A stretch of DNA of 64,000 nucleotides from positions 1,364,001-1,428,000 of the forward strand of contig NW_027478398.1 in the NCBI RefSeq assembly GCF_051014685.1. The letters are read 5' to 3'. This stretch comes from Ptiloglossa arizonensis (taxonomy: Eukaryota; Arthropoda; Insecta; Hymenoptera; Colletidae). A program made the translations under genes and the position numbers. The notes beneath the pieces were generated by a model. The model saw nothing but the letters and a program-made list of their open reading frames with translations. It was not told the DNA's origin and searched no databases. Positions 1 through 12,030 of this stretch are shown piece after piece (position 1 is the first letter of the stretch; each line of letters begins with the position of its first letter).

Positions 1-23
1 TCCTAAACTCCAAACTCCCATAT

Positions 24-200
24 CTCGCGAACGGAATGACGAACTCGAGAAATTCCTGTTGCATCTGAAAGTAGAAACTCGCCCGATTACAAAGGTGTGT
101 GTCCTTTTCCCCTAGGCCATTCCAGTTATTGGTTTCGAGTATCAGACCAGCGAAAATTTCGATGGTTTCTCAACCATTCCTTAACTTCAAACTCCCATAT
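24..200 (+). repeat. First complete monomer (subtype A reference)
   Basis: This is the first full 177-bp unit. It represents subtype A: a T-G-rich tract ending in GTGT-type sequence before the CCTAGG site, then CCATTCCAG after it, then CAGACCAGCG before the AAAATTTT palindrome. The alternative subtype B has ACAACGGTATGTG, then CCATTGTAG, then CAGACTTGCG or CTTACG. A further form (B') has TTTTTGCCCTAGG, ATAGTAGTCATTGG and CTTGCC. A fourth (C) has ACAAAGCTATG and GCCTCTGTAG or GCCACTGTAG. These linked positions make the monomers classifiable by eye. Confidence 0.9.
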
Positions 201-554
201 CTCGCGAACGGATTGACGAACTCGAGAATTTCCTATTGCATCTGAAAGCAGAGACTCGCCCGATTACAACGGTATGTGTATTTTTGCCCTAGGCCATAGT
301 AGTCATTGGTCTCGAATATCAGACTTGCCAAAATTTTGATGGTTTCTCATCCATTCCTTAACTTCAAACTCCCATATCTCGCGAACGGATTGACGAACTC
401 GTGAACTTCCGGTTGCATCTGGTAGTAGAAACTCGCCCGATTACAATGGTGTGTGTACTTTTCCCCTAGGCCATTCCAGTTATAGGTTTCGAATATCAGA
501 TTTGCCAAAATTTTGATGGTTTCTCAACCATTCCTTAACTTCAAACTCCCATAT

Positions 555-1262
555 CTCGCGAACGGATTGACGAACTCGTGAACTTCCGGTTGCATCTGGT
601 AGTAGAAACTCGCCCGATTACAATGGTGTGTGTACTTTTCCCCTAGGCCATTCTAGTTATTGGTTTCGAGTATCAGACCAGCGAAAATTTTGATGGTTTC
701 TCAATCATTCCTTAACTCCAAACTCCCATATCTCGCGAACGGAATGACGAACTCGAGACATTCCTGTTGCATCTGAAAGTAGAAACTCGCCCGATAACAA
801 AGGTGTGTGTACTTTTCCCCTAGGCCATTCCAGTTATAGGTTTCGAGTATCAGACCAGCGAAAATTTTGATGGTTTCTCAACCATTCCTTAACTTCAAAC
901 TCCCATATCTCGCGAACGGATTGACGAACTCGTGAACTTCCGGTTGCATCTGGTAGTAGAAACTCGCCCGATTACAATGGTGTGTGTACTTTTCCCCTAG
1001 GCCATTTTAGTTATTGGTTTCGAGTATCAGACCAGCGAAAATTTTGATGGTTTCTCAATCATTCCTTAACTCCAAACTCCCATATCTCGCGAACGGAATG
1101 ACGAACTCGAGACATTCCTGTTGCATCTGAAAGTAGAAACTCGCCCGATAACAAAGGTGTGTGTACTTTTCCCCTAGGCCATTCCAGTTATTGGTTTCGA
1201 GTATCAGACCAGCGAAAATCTTGATGGTTTCTCAATCATTCCTTAACCTCAAACTGTCTTAT
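555..1262 (+). repeat. Tandem 354-bp dimer, two copies (555-908 and 909-1262)
   Basis: Each copy is one monomer with CTCGTGAACTTCCGG in place of the usual CTCGAGAAATTCC, followed by one with GGAATGACG and CTCGAGACATTCC and a CGATAACAAAGG segment. The two dimers differ at only a few places, for example CCATTCTAG against CCATTTTAG. The preceding unit (378) also carries the CTCGTGAAC variant, so this form was amplified locally. Positions 1-554 are three ordinary monomers and a fragment. Confidence 0.85.
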
Positions 1263-1971
1263 CTCGCGAACCGATTGACAAACTCGAGAAATTCCTTTTG
1301 CATCTGAAAGTAGAAACTAGCCCGATTACAACGGTGTGTGCATTTTTCCCCTAGGCCGTTGTAGTTATTGGTTTCGAGTATCAGACTAGCGAAAATTTTG
1401 ATGGTTCCTCAACGATTCCTTAACTTCAAACTCCCATATCTCTCGAACGGATTGACGAACTCGAGAAATTCCTGTTGCGTCTGGAAGTAGAAACTCGCCC
1501 GATTACAACGATATGTGTATTTTTCCCCTAGGCCATTGTAGTTATTGGTTTCGAGTATCAGACTTACGAAAATTTTGATGGTTTCTCAACCATTCCTCAA
1601 CTTCAAACTCCCATATCTCGCGAACGGATTGACGAACTCGAGAAATTCCTATTGCATCTGGAAGTAGAAACTCGCCCGATTACAACGGTATGTGTATTTT
1701 TCCCCTAGGCCATTGTAGTTATTGGTTTCGAGTATCAGACTTGCGAAAATTTTGATGGTTTCTCAACCATTCCTTAACTTCAAACTCCCATATCTCGCGA
1801 ACGGATTGACGAACTCGAGAAATTCCTGTTGCATCTGAAAGTAGAAACTAGCCCGATTACAATGGTGTGTGTACTTTTCACCCTAGGCCATTCCAGTTAT
1901 TGGTTTCGAGTATCAGACCAGCGAAAATTTTGATGGTTTCTCAACCATTCCTTAACTTCAAACTGTCTTAT
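1263..1971 (+). repeat. Four ordinary monomers, one carrying a 1-bp insertion
   Basis: These are three B-like units and one A unit with no long exact duplicate nearby. The A unit has an extra A inside the C-run before CCTAGG (CTTTTCACCCTAGG, inserted base at 1880) and a CTAGCCCG variant upstream. The same 178-bp barcode monomer recurs with the insertion at 3651, 7546, 8786 and 12504, which ties these regions together. The unit at 1440 holds the best match to the CENP-B box pattern (1498-1512). Confidence 0.8.
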
Positions 1972-3742
1972 CTCGCGAACGGATTGACGAACTCGAGAAA
2001 TTCCTGTTGCATCTGAAAGTAGAAACTCGCCCGATTACAACGGTATGTGTATTTTTCCCCTAGGCCATTGTAGTTATTGGTTTCGAGTATCAGACTTACG
2101 AAAATTTTGATGGTTTCTCCACCATTCCTTAACTTCAAACTCCCATTTCTCGCGAACGGATTGACGAACTCGAGAAGTTCCTGTTGCATCTGAAAGTAGA
2201 AACTCGCCCGATTACAAAGCTATGCGTATTTTCCCCCTAGGCCACTGTAGTTATTGGTTTCGAGTATCAGACTTGCGAAAATTTTGATGGTTTCTCAACG
2301 ATTCCTTAACTTCAAACTCCCATACCTCGCGAACGGATTGTCGAACTCGAGAATTTCCTATTGCATCTGAAAGCAGAGACTCGCCCGATCACAACGGTAT
2401 GTGTATTTTTGCCCTAGGCCATAGTAGTCATTGGTCTCGAATATCAGACTTGCCAAAATTTTGATGGTTTCTCAACCAATCCTTAACTTCAAAGTCCCAT
2501 ATCTCGCGAACGGATTCTCGAACTCGAGAAATTCCTGTTGCATCTGAAAGTGGAAACTCGCCCGATTACAATGGTGTTTGTATTTTTCCCCTAGGCCATT
2601 CCAGTTATAGGTTTCGAATATCAGACTTGCCAAAATTTTGATGGTTTCTCAACCATTCCTTAACTTCAAACTCCCATATCTCGCGAACGGATTGACGAAC
2701 TCGAGAACTTCCGGTTGCATCTGGTAGTAGAAACTCGCCCGATTACAACGGTATGTGTATTTTTCCCCTAGGCCATTCCAGTTATTGTTTTCGAGTATCA
2801 GACTTGCGAAAATATTGATGGTTTCTCAACGATTCCCTAACATCAAACTCCCATAAATCGCGAACGGATTGGCGAACTCGAGAAATTCCTGTTGCATCTG
2901 AAAGTGGAAACTCGCCCGATTACAATGGTGTGTGTACTTTTCCCCTAGGCCATTCCAGTTATAGGTTTCGAGTATCAGACCATCGAAAATTTTGATGGTT
3001 TCTCAAACATTCCGTAACTTCAAACTCCTATATCACGCGAACGGAATGACGAACTCGAGAAATTCCTGATGCATCTGAAAGTAGAAACTCGCCCGATTAC
3101 AATGGTGTGTGTATTTTTCCCCTAGGCCATTCTAGTTATTGCTTTCGAGTATCAGACAAGCGAAAATTTTGATGGTTTCTCAACCATTCCTTAACTTCAA
3201 ACTCCCATATCTCGCGAACGGATTGACGAACTCGAGAAATTCCTGTTGCATCTGGAAGTAGAAACTCGCCCGATTACAACGGTATGTGTATTTTTCCCCT
3301 AGGCCATTGTAGTTATTGGTTTCGAGTATCAGACTTGCGAAAATTTTGATGGTTTCTCAACCATTCCTTAACTTCAAACTCCCATATCTCGCGAACGGAT
3401 TGACGAACTCGAGAAATTCCTGTTGCATCTGGAAGTAGAAACTCGCCCCATTACAACGGTATGTGTATTTTTCCCCTAGGCCATTGTAGTTATTGGTTTC
3501 GAGTATCAGACTTGCGAAAATTTTGATGGTTTCTCAACCATTCCTTAACTTCAAACTCCCATATCTCGCGAACGGATTGACGAACTCGAGAAATTCCTGT
3601 TGCATCTGAAAGTAGAAACTAGCCCGATTACAATGGTGTGTGTACTTTTCACCCTAGGCCATTCCAGTTATTGGTTTCGAGTATCAGACCAGCGAAAATT
3701 TTGATGGTTTCTCAACCATTCCTTAACTTCAAACTGTCTTAT
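1972..3742 (+). repeat. 10-monomer block bounded by two copies of the barcode monomer
   Basis: The monomers starting at 1972 and 3743 are almost the same and lie 1,771 bp apart (10 x 177 + 1). The block contains a C-type unit, a B' unit, a unit with CTCGAGAACTTCCGG, and a distinctive unit with CCATAAATCGCG at 2851. The part 2072-3090 has a diverged copy at 5967-6985, offset 3,895 bp (22 x 177 + 1). Differences include TTCAAACTCC against TTCATACTCC and CCATACCTCG against CCATACATCG, so this copying is older than the duplications at 8-25 kb. Confidence 0.8.
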
Positions 3743-5512
3743 CTCGCGAACGGATTGACCAACTCGAGAAATTCCTGTTGCATCTGAAAGTAGAAACTCG
3801 CCCGATTACAACGGTATGTGTATTTTTCCCCTAGGCCATTGTAGTTATTGGTTTCGAGTATCAGACTTACGAAAATTTTGATGGTTTCTCCACCATTCCT
3901 TAACTTCAAACTCCCATTTCTCGCGAACGGATTGACGAACTCGAGAAGTTCCTGTTGCATCTGAAAGTAGAAACTCGCCCGATTACAAAGCTATGCGTAT
4001 TTTCCCCCTAGGCCACTGTAGTTATTGGTTTCGAGTATCAGACTTGCGAAAATTTTGATGGTTTCTCAACGATTCCTTAACTTCAAACTCCCATACCTCG
4101 CGAACGGATTGTCGAACTCGAGAATTTCCTATTGCATCTGAAAGCAGAGACTCGCCCGATCACAACGGTATGTGTATTTTTGCCCTAGGCCATAGTAGTC
4201 ATTGGTCTCGAATATCAGACTTGCCAAAATTTTGATGGTTTCTCAACCATTCCTTAACTTCAAACTCCCATATCTCGCGAACGGAATGACGAACTCGAGA
4301 CATTCCTGTTGCATCTGAAAGTAGAAACTCTCCCGATAGCAATGGTGTGTGTACTTTTCCCCTAGGCCGTTCCAGTTATTGGTTTCGAGTATCAGACTTG
4401 CGAAAATTTTGATGGTTTCTCAACCATTCCTTAACTTCAAACTGCCATATCTCGCGAACGGATTGACGAACTCGAGAAATTCCTGTTGCATCTGAAAGCA
4501 GAAACTCGCCCGATTACAATGGTGTGTGTACTTTTCCCCTAGGCCATTCCAGTTATTGGTTTCGAGTATCAGACCAGCGAAAATTTTGTTGGTTTCTCAA
4601 CGATTCCTTAACTTCAAACTCCCATACCTCGCGAACGGATTGTCGAACTCGAGAATTTCCTATTGCATCTGAAAGCAGAGACTCGCTCGATCACAACGGT
4701 ATGTGTATTTTTGCCCTAGGCCATAGTAGTCATTGGTCTCGAATATCAGACTTGCCAAAATTTTGATGGTTTCTCAACCATTCCTTAACTTCAAACTCCC
4801 ATATCTCGCGAACGCATTGACGAACTCGAGAAATTCCTGTTGCATCTGAAAGTGGAAACTCGCCCGATTACAATGGTGATTGTACTTTTCCCCTAGGCCG
4901 TTCCAGTTTTTGGTTTCCAGTATCAGACTTGCGAAAATTTTGATGGTTTCTCAACCATTCCTTAACTACAAATTCCCATATCTCTCGAACGGATTGACGA
5001 ACTCGAGAATTTCCTATTGCATCTGAAAGCAGAGACTCGCCCGATCACAACGCTATGTGTATTTTTGCCCTAGGCCATACTAGTCATTGGTCTCGAATAT
5101 CAGACTTGCCAAAATTTTGATGGTTTCTCAACCATTCCTTAACTTCAAACTCCCATATCTCGCGAACGGATTGACGAACTCGAGAAATTCCTGTTGCATC
5201 TGAAAGTAGAAACTCGCCCGATTACAATGGTGTGTGTACTTTTCCCCTAGGCCATTCCAGTTATTGGTTTCGAGTATCAGTCCAGCGAAAATTTTGTTGG
5301 TTTCTCAACCATTCGTTAACTTCAAACTGTCTTATCTCGCGAACGGATTGACCAACTCGAGAAATTCCTGTTGCATCTGAAAGTAGAAACTCGCCCGATT
5401 ACAACGGTATGTGTATTTTTCCCCTAGGCCATTCTAGTTATTGCTTTCGAGTATCAGACAAGCGAAAATTTTGATGGTTTCTCAATCATTCCTTAACTCC
5501 AAACTCCCATAT
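3743..5512 (+). repeat. Ten monomers; 4010-4800 shared with 17.1-17.9 kb
   Basis: A continuous run of A, B, B' and C units. The stretch 4010-4800 reappears at about 17111-17900, offset near 13,101 bp (74 x 177 + 3). It has the same order of a CCACTGTAG unit, a GGATTGTCG unit, a GATAGCAATGG unit and a GCAGAAACTCG unit. The part 4500-5110 also recurs at about 9281-9891 and 12999-13609. The GGTGATTGTAC unit near 4875, with GTTTTTGGTTTCCAG, is a good marker for this lineage. Confidence 0.78.
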
Positions 5513-6540
5513 CTCGCGAACGGAATGACGAACTCGAGACATTCCTGTTGCATCTGAAAGTAGAAACTCTCCCGATAGCAATGGTGTGTGTACTTTTCCC
5601 CTAGGCCGTTCCAGTTATTGATTTCGAGTATCAGACTTGCGAAAATTTTGATGGTTTCTCAACCATTCCTTAACTTCAAACTCCCATATCTCGCGAACGG
5701 ATTGACGAACTCGAGAAATTCCTGTTGCATCTGAAAGTAGAAACTCGCCCGATTACAATGGTGTGTGTACTTTTCCCCTAGGCCATTCCAGTTATTGGTT
5801 TCGAGTATCAGACCAGCGAAAATTTTGTTGGTTTCTCAACCATTCGTTAACTTCAAACTGTGTTATCTCGCGAACGGATTGACGAACTCGAGAAATTCCT
5901 GTTGCATCTGAAAGTAGAAACTCGCCCGATTACAACGGTATGTGTATTTTTCCCCTAGGCCATTGTAGTTATTGGTTTCGAGTATCAGACTTGCGAAAAT
6001 TTTGATGGTTTCTCAACCATTCCTTAACTTCAAACTCCCATTTCTCGCGAACGGATTGACGAACTCGAGAAGTTCCTGTTGCATCTGAAAGTAGAAACTC
6101 GCCCGATTACAAAGCTATGCGTATTTTCCCCCTAGGCCACTGTAGTTATTGGTTTCGAGTATCAGACTTGCGAAAATTTTGATGGTTTCTCAACGATTCC
6201 TTAACTTCATACTCCCATACATCGCGAACGGATTGTCGAACTCGAGAATTTCCTATTGCATCTGAAAGCAGAGACTCGCCCGATCACAACGGTATGTGTA
6301 TTTTTGCCCTAGGCCATAGTAGTCATTGGTCTCGAATATCAGACTTGCCAAAATTTTGATGGTTTCTCAACCAATCCTTAACTTCAAACTCCCATATCTC
6401 GCGAACGGATTCTCGAACTCGAGAAATTCCTGTTGCATCTGAAAGTGGAAACTCGCCCGATTACAATGGTGTTTGTATTTTTCCCCTAGGCCATTCCAGT
6501 TATAGGTTTCGAATATCAGACTTGCCAAAATTTTGATGGT
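5513..6540 (+). repeat. Six monomers, diverged copy of 2.07-2.65 kb and relative of 9.9-10.5 kb
   Basis: The unit starting at 5513 (GGAATGACG, CTCTCCCGATAGCAATGG, TTATTGATTTCGAG) is the same as the unit at 9940, 4,427 bp away (25 x 177 + 2). From 5967 the block follows 2072 onward at an offset of 3,895 bp. The sequence is entirely satellite. Confidence 0.75.
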
Positions 6541-7780
6541 TTCTCAACCATTCCTTAACTTCAAACTCCCATATCTCGCGAACGGATTGACGAACTCGAG
6601 AACTTCCGGTTGCATCTGGTAGTAGAAACTCGCCCGATTACAACGGTATGTGTATTTTTCCCCTAGGCCATTCCAGTTATTGTTTTCGAGTATCAGACTT
6701 GCGAAAATATTGATGGTTTCTCAACGATTCCCTAACATCAAACTCCCATAAATCGCGAACGGATTGGCGAACTCGAGAAATTCCTGTTGCATCTGAAAGT
6801 GGAAACTCGCCCGATTACAATGGTGTGTGTACTTTTCCCCTAGGCCATTCCAGTTATAGGTTTCGAGTATCAGACCATCGAAAATTTTGATGGTTTCTCA
6901 AACATTCCGTAACTTCAAACTCCTATATCACGCGAACGGAATGACGAACTCGAGAAATTCCTGATGCATCTGAAAGTAGAAACTCGCCCGATTACAACGG
7001 TATGTGTATTTTTCCCCTAGGCCATTGTAGTTATTGGTTTCGAGTATCAGACTTGCGAAAATTTTGATGGTTTCTCAACCATTCCTTAACTTCAAACTCC
7101 CATATCTCGCGAACGGATTGACGAACTCGAGAAATTCCTGTTGCATCTGGAAGTAGAAACTCGCCCCATTACAACGGTATGTGTATTTTCCCCCTAGGCC
7201 ATTGTAGTTATTGGTTTCGAGTATCAGACTTGCGAAAATTTTGATGGTTTCTCAACCATTCCTTAACTTCAAACTCCCATATCTCGCGAACGGATTGACG
7301 AACTCGAGAAATTCCTGTTGCATCTGGAAGTAGAAACTCGCCCCATTACAACGGTATGTGTATTTTTCCCCTAGGCCATTGTAGTTATTGGTTTCGAGTA
7401 TCAGACTTGCGAAAATTTTGATGGTTTCTCAACCATTCCTTAACTTCAAACTCCCATATCTCGCGAACGGATTGACGAACTCGAGAAATTCCTGTTGCAT
7501 CTGAAAGTAGAAACTAGCCCGATTACAATGGTGTGTGTACTTTTCACCCTAGGCCATTCCAGTTATTGGTTTCGAGTATCAGACCAGCGAAAATTTTGAT
7601 GGTTTCTCAACCATTCCTTAACTTCAAACTGTCTTATCTCGCGAACGGATTGACCAACTCGAGAAATTCCTGTTGCATCTGAAAGTAGAAACTCGCCCGA
7701 TTACAACGGTATGTGTATTTTTCCCCTAGGCCATTGTAGTTATTGGTTTCGAGTATCAGACTTACGAAAATTTTGATGGT
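6541..7780 (+). repeat. 7-monomer tandem duplication, copy 1 (1,240 bp)
   Basis: The repeat unit is 7 x 177 + 1 bp. The extra base is the CACCCTAGG insertion at 7546, matched at 8786 in copy 2. The other private marker is CCATAAATCGCG at 6746, matched at 7986. The left boundary is set by GAATATCAGACTTGCC just before 6541 against GAGTATCAGACTTACG just before 7781. Confidence 0.88.
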
Positions 7781-9020
7781 TTCTCAACCATTCCTTAACT
7801 TCAAACTCCCATATCTCGCGAACGGATTGACGAACTCGAGAACTTCCGGTTGCATCTGGTAGTAGAAACTCGCCCGATTACAACGGTATGTGTATTTTTC
7901 CCCTAGGCCATTCCAGTTATTGTTTTCGAGTATCAGACTTGCGAAAATATTGATGGTTTCTCAACGATTCCCTAACATCAAACTCCCATAAATCGCGAAC
8001 GGATTGGCGAACTCGAGAAATTCCTGTTGCATCTGAAAGTGGAAACTCGCCCGATTACAATGGTGTGTGTACTTTTCCCCTAGGCCATTCCAGTTATAGG
8101 TTTCGAGTATCAGACCATCGAAAATTTTGATGGTTTCTCAAACATTCCGTAACTTCAAACTCCTATATCACGCGAACGGAATGACGAACTCGAGAAATTC
8201 CTGATGCATCTGAAAGTAGAAACTCGCCCGATTACAACGGTGTGTGTATTTTTCCCCTAGGCCATTGTAGTTATTGGTTTCGAGTATCAGACTTGCGAAA
8301 ATTTTGATGGTTTCTCAACCATTCCTTAACTTCAAACTCCCATATCTCGCGAACGGATTGACGAACTCGAGAAATTCCTGTTGCATCTGGAAGTAGAAAC
8401 TCGCCCCATTACAACGGTATGTGTATTTTTCCCCTAGGCCATTGTAGTTATTGGTTTCGAGTATCAGACTTGCGAAAATTTTGATGGTTTCTCAACCATT
8501 CCTTAACTTCAAACTCCCATATCTCGCGAACGGATTGACGAACTCGAGAAATTCCTGTTGCATCTGGAAGTAGAAACTCGCCCCATTACAACGGTATGTG
8601 TATTTTTCCCCTAGGCCATTGTAGTTATTGGTTTCGAGTATCAGACTTGCGAAAATTTTGATGGTTTCTCAACCATTCCTTAACTTCAAACTCCCATATC
8701 TCGCGAACGGATTGACGAACTCGAGAAATTCCTGTTGCATCTGAAAGTATAAACTAGCCCGATTACAATGGTGTGTGTACTTTTCACCCTAGGCCATTCC
8801 AGTTATTGGTTTCGAGTATCAGACCAGCGAAAATTTTGATGGTTTCTCAACCATTCCTTAACTTCAAACTGTCTTATCTCGCGAACGGATTGACCAACTC
8901 GAGAAATTCCTGTTGCATCTGAAAGTAGAAACTCGCCCGATTACAACGGTATGTGTATTTTTCCCCTAGGCCATTGTAGTTATTGGTTTCGAGTATCAGA
9001 CTTACGAAAATTTTGATGGT
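7781..9020 (+). repeat. 7-monomer tandem duplication, copy 2 (1,240 bp)
   Basis: This copy directly follows copy 1. The two differ at isolated bases, for example ACAACGGTATG (copy 1, near 6997) against ACAACGGTGTG (copy 2, near 8237). Similarity ends near 9025, where TTTCTCCACC replaces TTTCTCAACC. The right part (8313 onward) is also the start of the later 21-monomer duplication, so the 7-mer event came first. Confidence 0.86.
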
Positions 9021-12000
9021 TTCTCCACCATTCCTTAACTTCAAACTCCCATTTCTCGCGAACGGATTGACGAACTCGAGAAGTTCCTGTTGCATCTGAA
9101 AGTAGAAACTCGCCCGATTACAAAGCTATGCGTATTTTCCCCCTAGGCCACTGTAGTTATTGGTTTCGAGTATCAGACTTGCGAAAATTTTGATGGTTTC
9201 TCAACCATTCCTTAACTTCAAACTGCCATATCTCGCGAACGGATTGACGAACTCGAGAAATTCCTGTTGCATCTGAAAGCAGAAACTCGCCCGATTACAA
9301 TGGTGTGTGTACTTTTCCCCTAGGCCATTCCAGTTATTGGTTTCGAGTATCAGACCAGCGAAAATTTTGTTGGTTTCTCAACGATTCCTTAACTTCAAAC
9401 TCCCATACCTCGCGAACGGATTGTCGAACTCGAGAATTTCCTATTGCATCTGAAAGCAGAGACTCGCTCGATCACAACGGTATGTGTATTTTTGCCCTAG
9501 GCCATAGTAGTCATTGGTCTCGAATATCAGACTTGCCAAAATTTTGATGGTTTCTCAACCATTCCTTAACTTCAAACTCCCACATCTCGCGAACGGATTG
9601 ACGAACTCGAGAAATTCCTGTTGCATCTGAAAGTGGAAACTCGCCCGATTACAATGGTGATTGTACTTTTCCCCTAGGCCGTTCCAGTTTTTGGTTTCCA
9701 GTATCAGACTTGCGAAAATTTTGATGGTTTCTCAACCATTCCTTAACTACAAATTCCCATATCTCTCGAACGGATTGACGAACTCGAGAATTTCCTATTG
9801 CATCTGAAAGCAGAGACTCGCCCGATCACAACGCTATGTGTATTTTTGCCCTAGGCCATACTAGTCATTGGTCTCGAATATCAGACTTGCCAAAATTTTG
9901 ATGGTTTCTCAACCATTCCTTAACTTCAAACTCCCATATCTCGCGAACGGAATGATGAACTCGAGACATTCCTGTTGCATCTGAAAGTAGAAACTCTCCC
10001 GATAGCAATGGTGTGTGTACTTTTCCCCTAGGCCGTTCCAGTTATTGATTTCGAGTATCAGACTTGCGAAAATTTTGATGGTTTCTCAACCATTCCTTAA
10101 CTTCAAACTCCCATATCTCGCGAACGGATTGACGAACTCGAGAAATTCCTGTTGCATCTGAAAGTAGAAACTCGCCCGATTACAATGGTGTGTGTACTTT
10201 TCCCCTAGGCCATTCCAGTTATTGGTTTCGAGTATCAGACCAGCGAAAATTTTGTTGGTTTCTCAACCATTCGTTAACTTCAAACTGTGTTATCTCGCGA
10301 ACGGATTGACGAACTCGAGAAATTCCTGTTGCATCTGAAAGTAGAAACTCGCCCGATTACAACGGTATGTGTATTTTTCCCCTAGGCCATTGTAGTTATT
10401 GGTTTCGAGTATCAGACTTACGAAAATTTTGATGGTTTCTCCACCATTCCTTAACTTCAAACTCCCATTTCTCGCGAACGGATTGACGAACTCGAGAAGT
10501 TCCTGTTGCATCTGAAAGTAGAAACTCGCCCGATTACAAAGCTATGCGTATTTTCCCCCTAGGCCACTGTAGTTATTGGTTTCGAGTATCAGACTTGCGA
10601 AAATTTTGATGGTTTCTCAACGATTCCTTAACTTCAAACTCCCATATCTCGCGAACGGATTGACGAACTCGAGAAATTCCTGTTGCATCTGAAAGTAGAA
10701 ACTCGCCCGATTACAATGGTGTGTGTACTTTTCCCCTAGGCCATTCCAGTTATTGGTTTCGAGTATCAGACCAGCGAAAATTTTGTTGGTTTCTCAACCA
10801 TTCGTTAACTTCAAACTGTCTTATCTCGCGAACGGATTGACCAACTCGAGAAATTCCTGTTGCATCTGAAAGTAGAAACTCGCCCGATTACAACGGTATG
10901 TGTATTTTTCCCCTAGGCCATTGTAGTTATTGGTTTCGAGTATCAGACTTACGAAAATTTTGATGGTTTCTCCACCATTCCTTAACTTCAAACTCCCATT
11001 TCTCGCGAACGGATTGACGAACTCGAGAAGTTCCTGTTGCATCTGAAAGTAGAAACTCGCCCGATTACAAAGCTATGCGTATTTTCCCCCTAGGCCACTG
11101 TAGTTATTGGTTTCGAGTATCAGACTTGCGAAAATTTTGATGGTTTCTCAACGATTCCTTAACTTCAAACTCCCATACCTCGCGAACGGATTGTCGAACT
11201 CGAGAATTTCCTATTGCATCTGAAAGCAGAGACTCGCCCGATCACAACGGTATGTGTATTTTTGCCCTAGGCCATAGTAGTCATTGGTCTCGAATATCAG
11301 ACTTGCCAAAATTTTGAAGGTTTCTCAACCATTCCTTAACTTCAAACTCCCATATCTCGCGAACGGAATGACGAACTCGAGACATTCCTGTTGCATCTGA
11401 AAGTAGAAACTCTCCCGATAGCAATGGTGTGTGTACTTTTCCCCTAGGCCGTTCCAGTTATTGGTTTCGAGTATCAGACTTGCGAAAATTTTGATGGTTT
11501 CTCAACCATTCCTTAACTTCAAACTGCCATATCTCGCGAACGGATTGACGAACTCGAGAAATTCCTGTTGCATCTGAAAGTGGAAACTCGCCCGATTACA
11601 ATGGTGTGTGTACTTTTCCCCTAGGCCACTCCAGTTATTGGTTTCGAGTATCAGACAAGCGAAAATTTTGATGGTTTCTCAATCATTCCTTAACTCCAAA
11701 CTCCCATATCTCGCGAACGGAATGACGAACACGAGACATTCCTGTTGCATCTGAAAGTAGAAACTCTCCCGATAACAAAGCTATGTGTATTTTCCCCCTA
11801 GGCCTCTGTAGTTATTGGTTTCGAGTATCAGACTTGCGAAAATTTTGATGGTTTCTCAACCATTCCTTAATTTCAAACTCCCATATCTCTCGAACGGATT
11901 GACGAACTCGAGAATTTCCTATTGCATCTGAAAGCAGAAACTCGCCCGATTGCTACGGTATGTGTATTTTTGCCCTAGGCCGTTCCAGTTATTGGTTTCG

Positions 12001-12030
12001 AGTATCAGACCAGCGAAAATTTTGTTGGTT
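8313..12030 (+). repeat. 21-monomer tandem duplication, copy 1 (3,718 bp)
   Basis: The unit is 21 x 177 + 1. Copy 2 follows directly. Shared private markers 3,718 bp apart are the CACCC insertion (8786 and 12504), the CCCACATCTCG variant (near 9580 and 13298), TTTTGAAGGTTTC (near 11317 and 15035), GACGAACACGAG (near 11724 and 15442) and GATTGCTACGG (near 11950 and 15668). The only differences I saw are at 8750/12468 (T or G) and 9956/13674 (T or C). The junction lies in a stretch common to many monomers, about 12028-12060. Confidence 0.93.
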
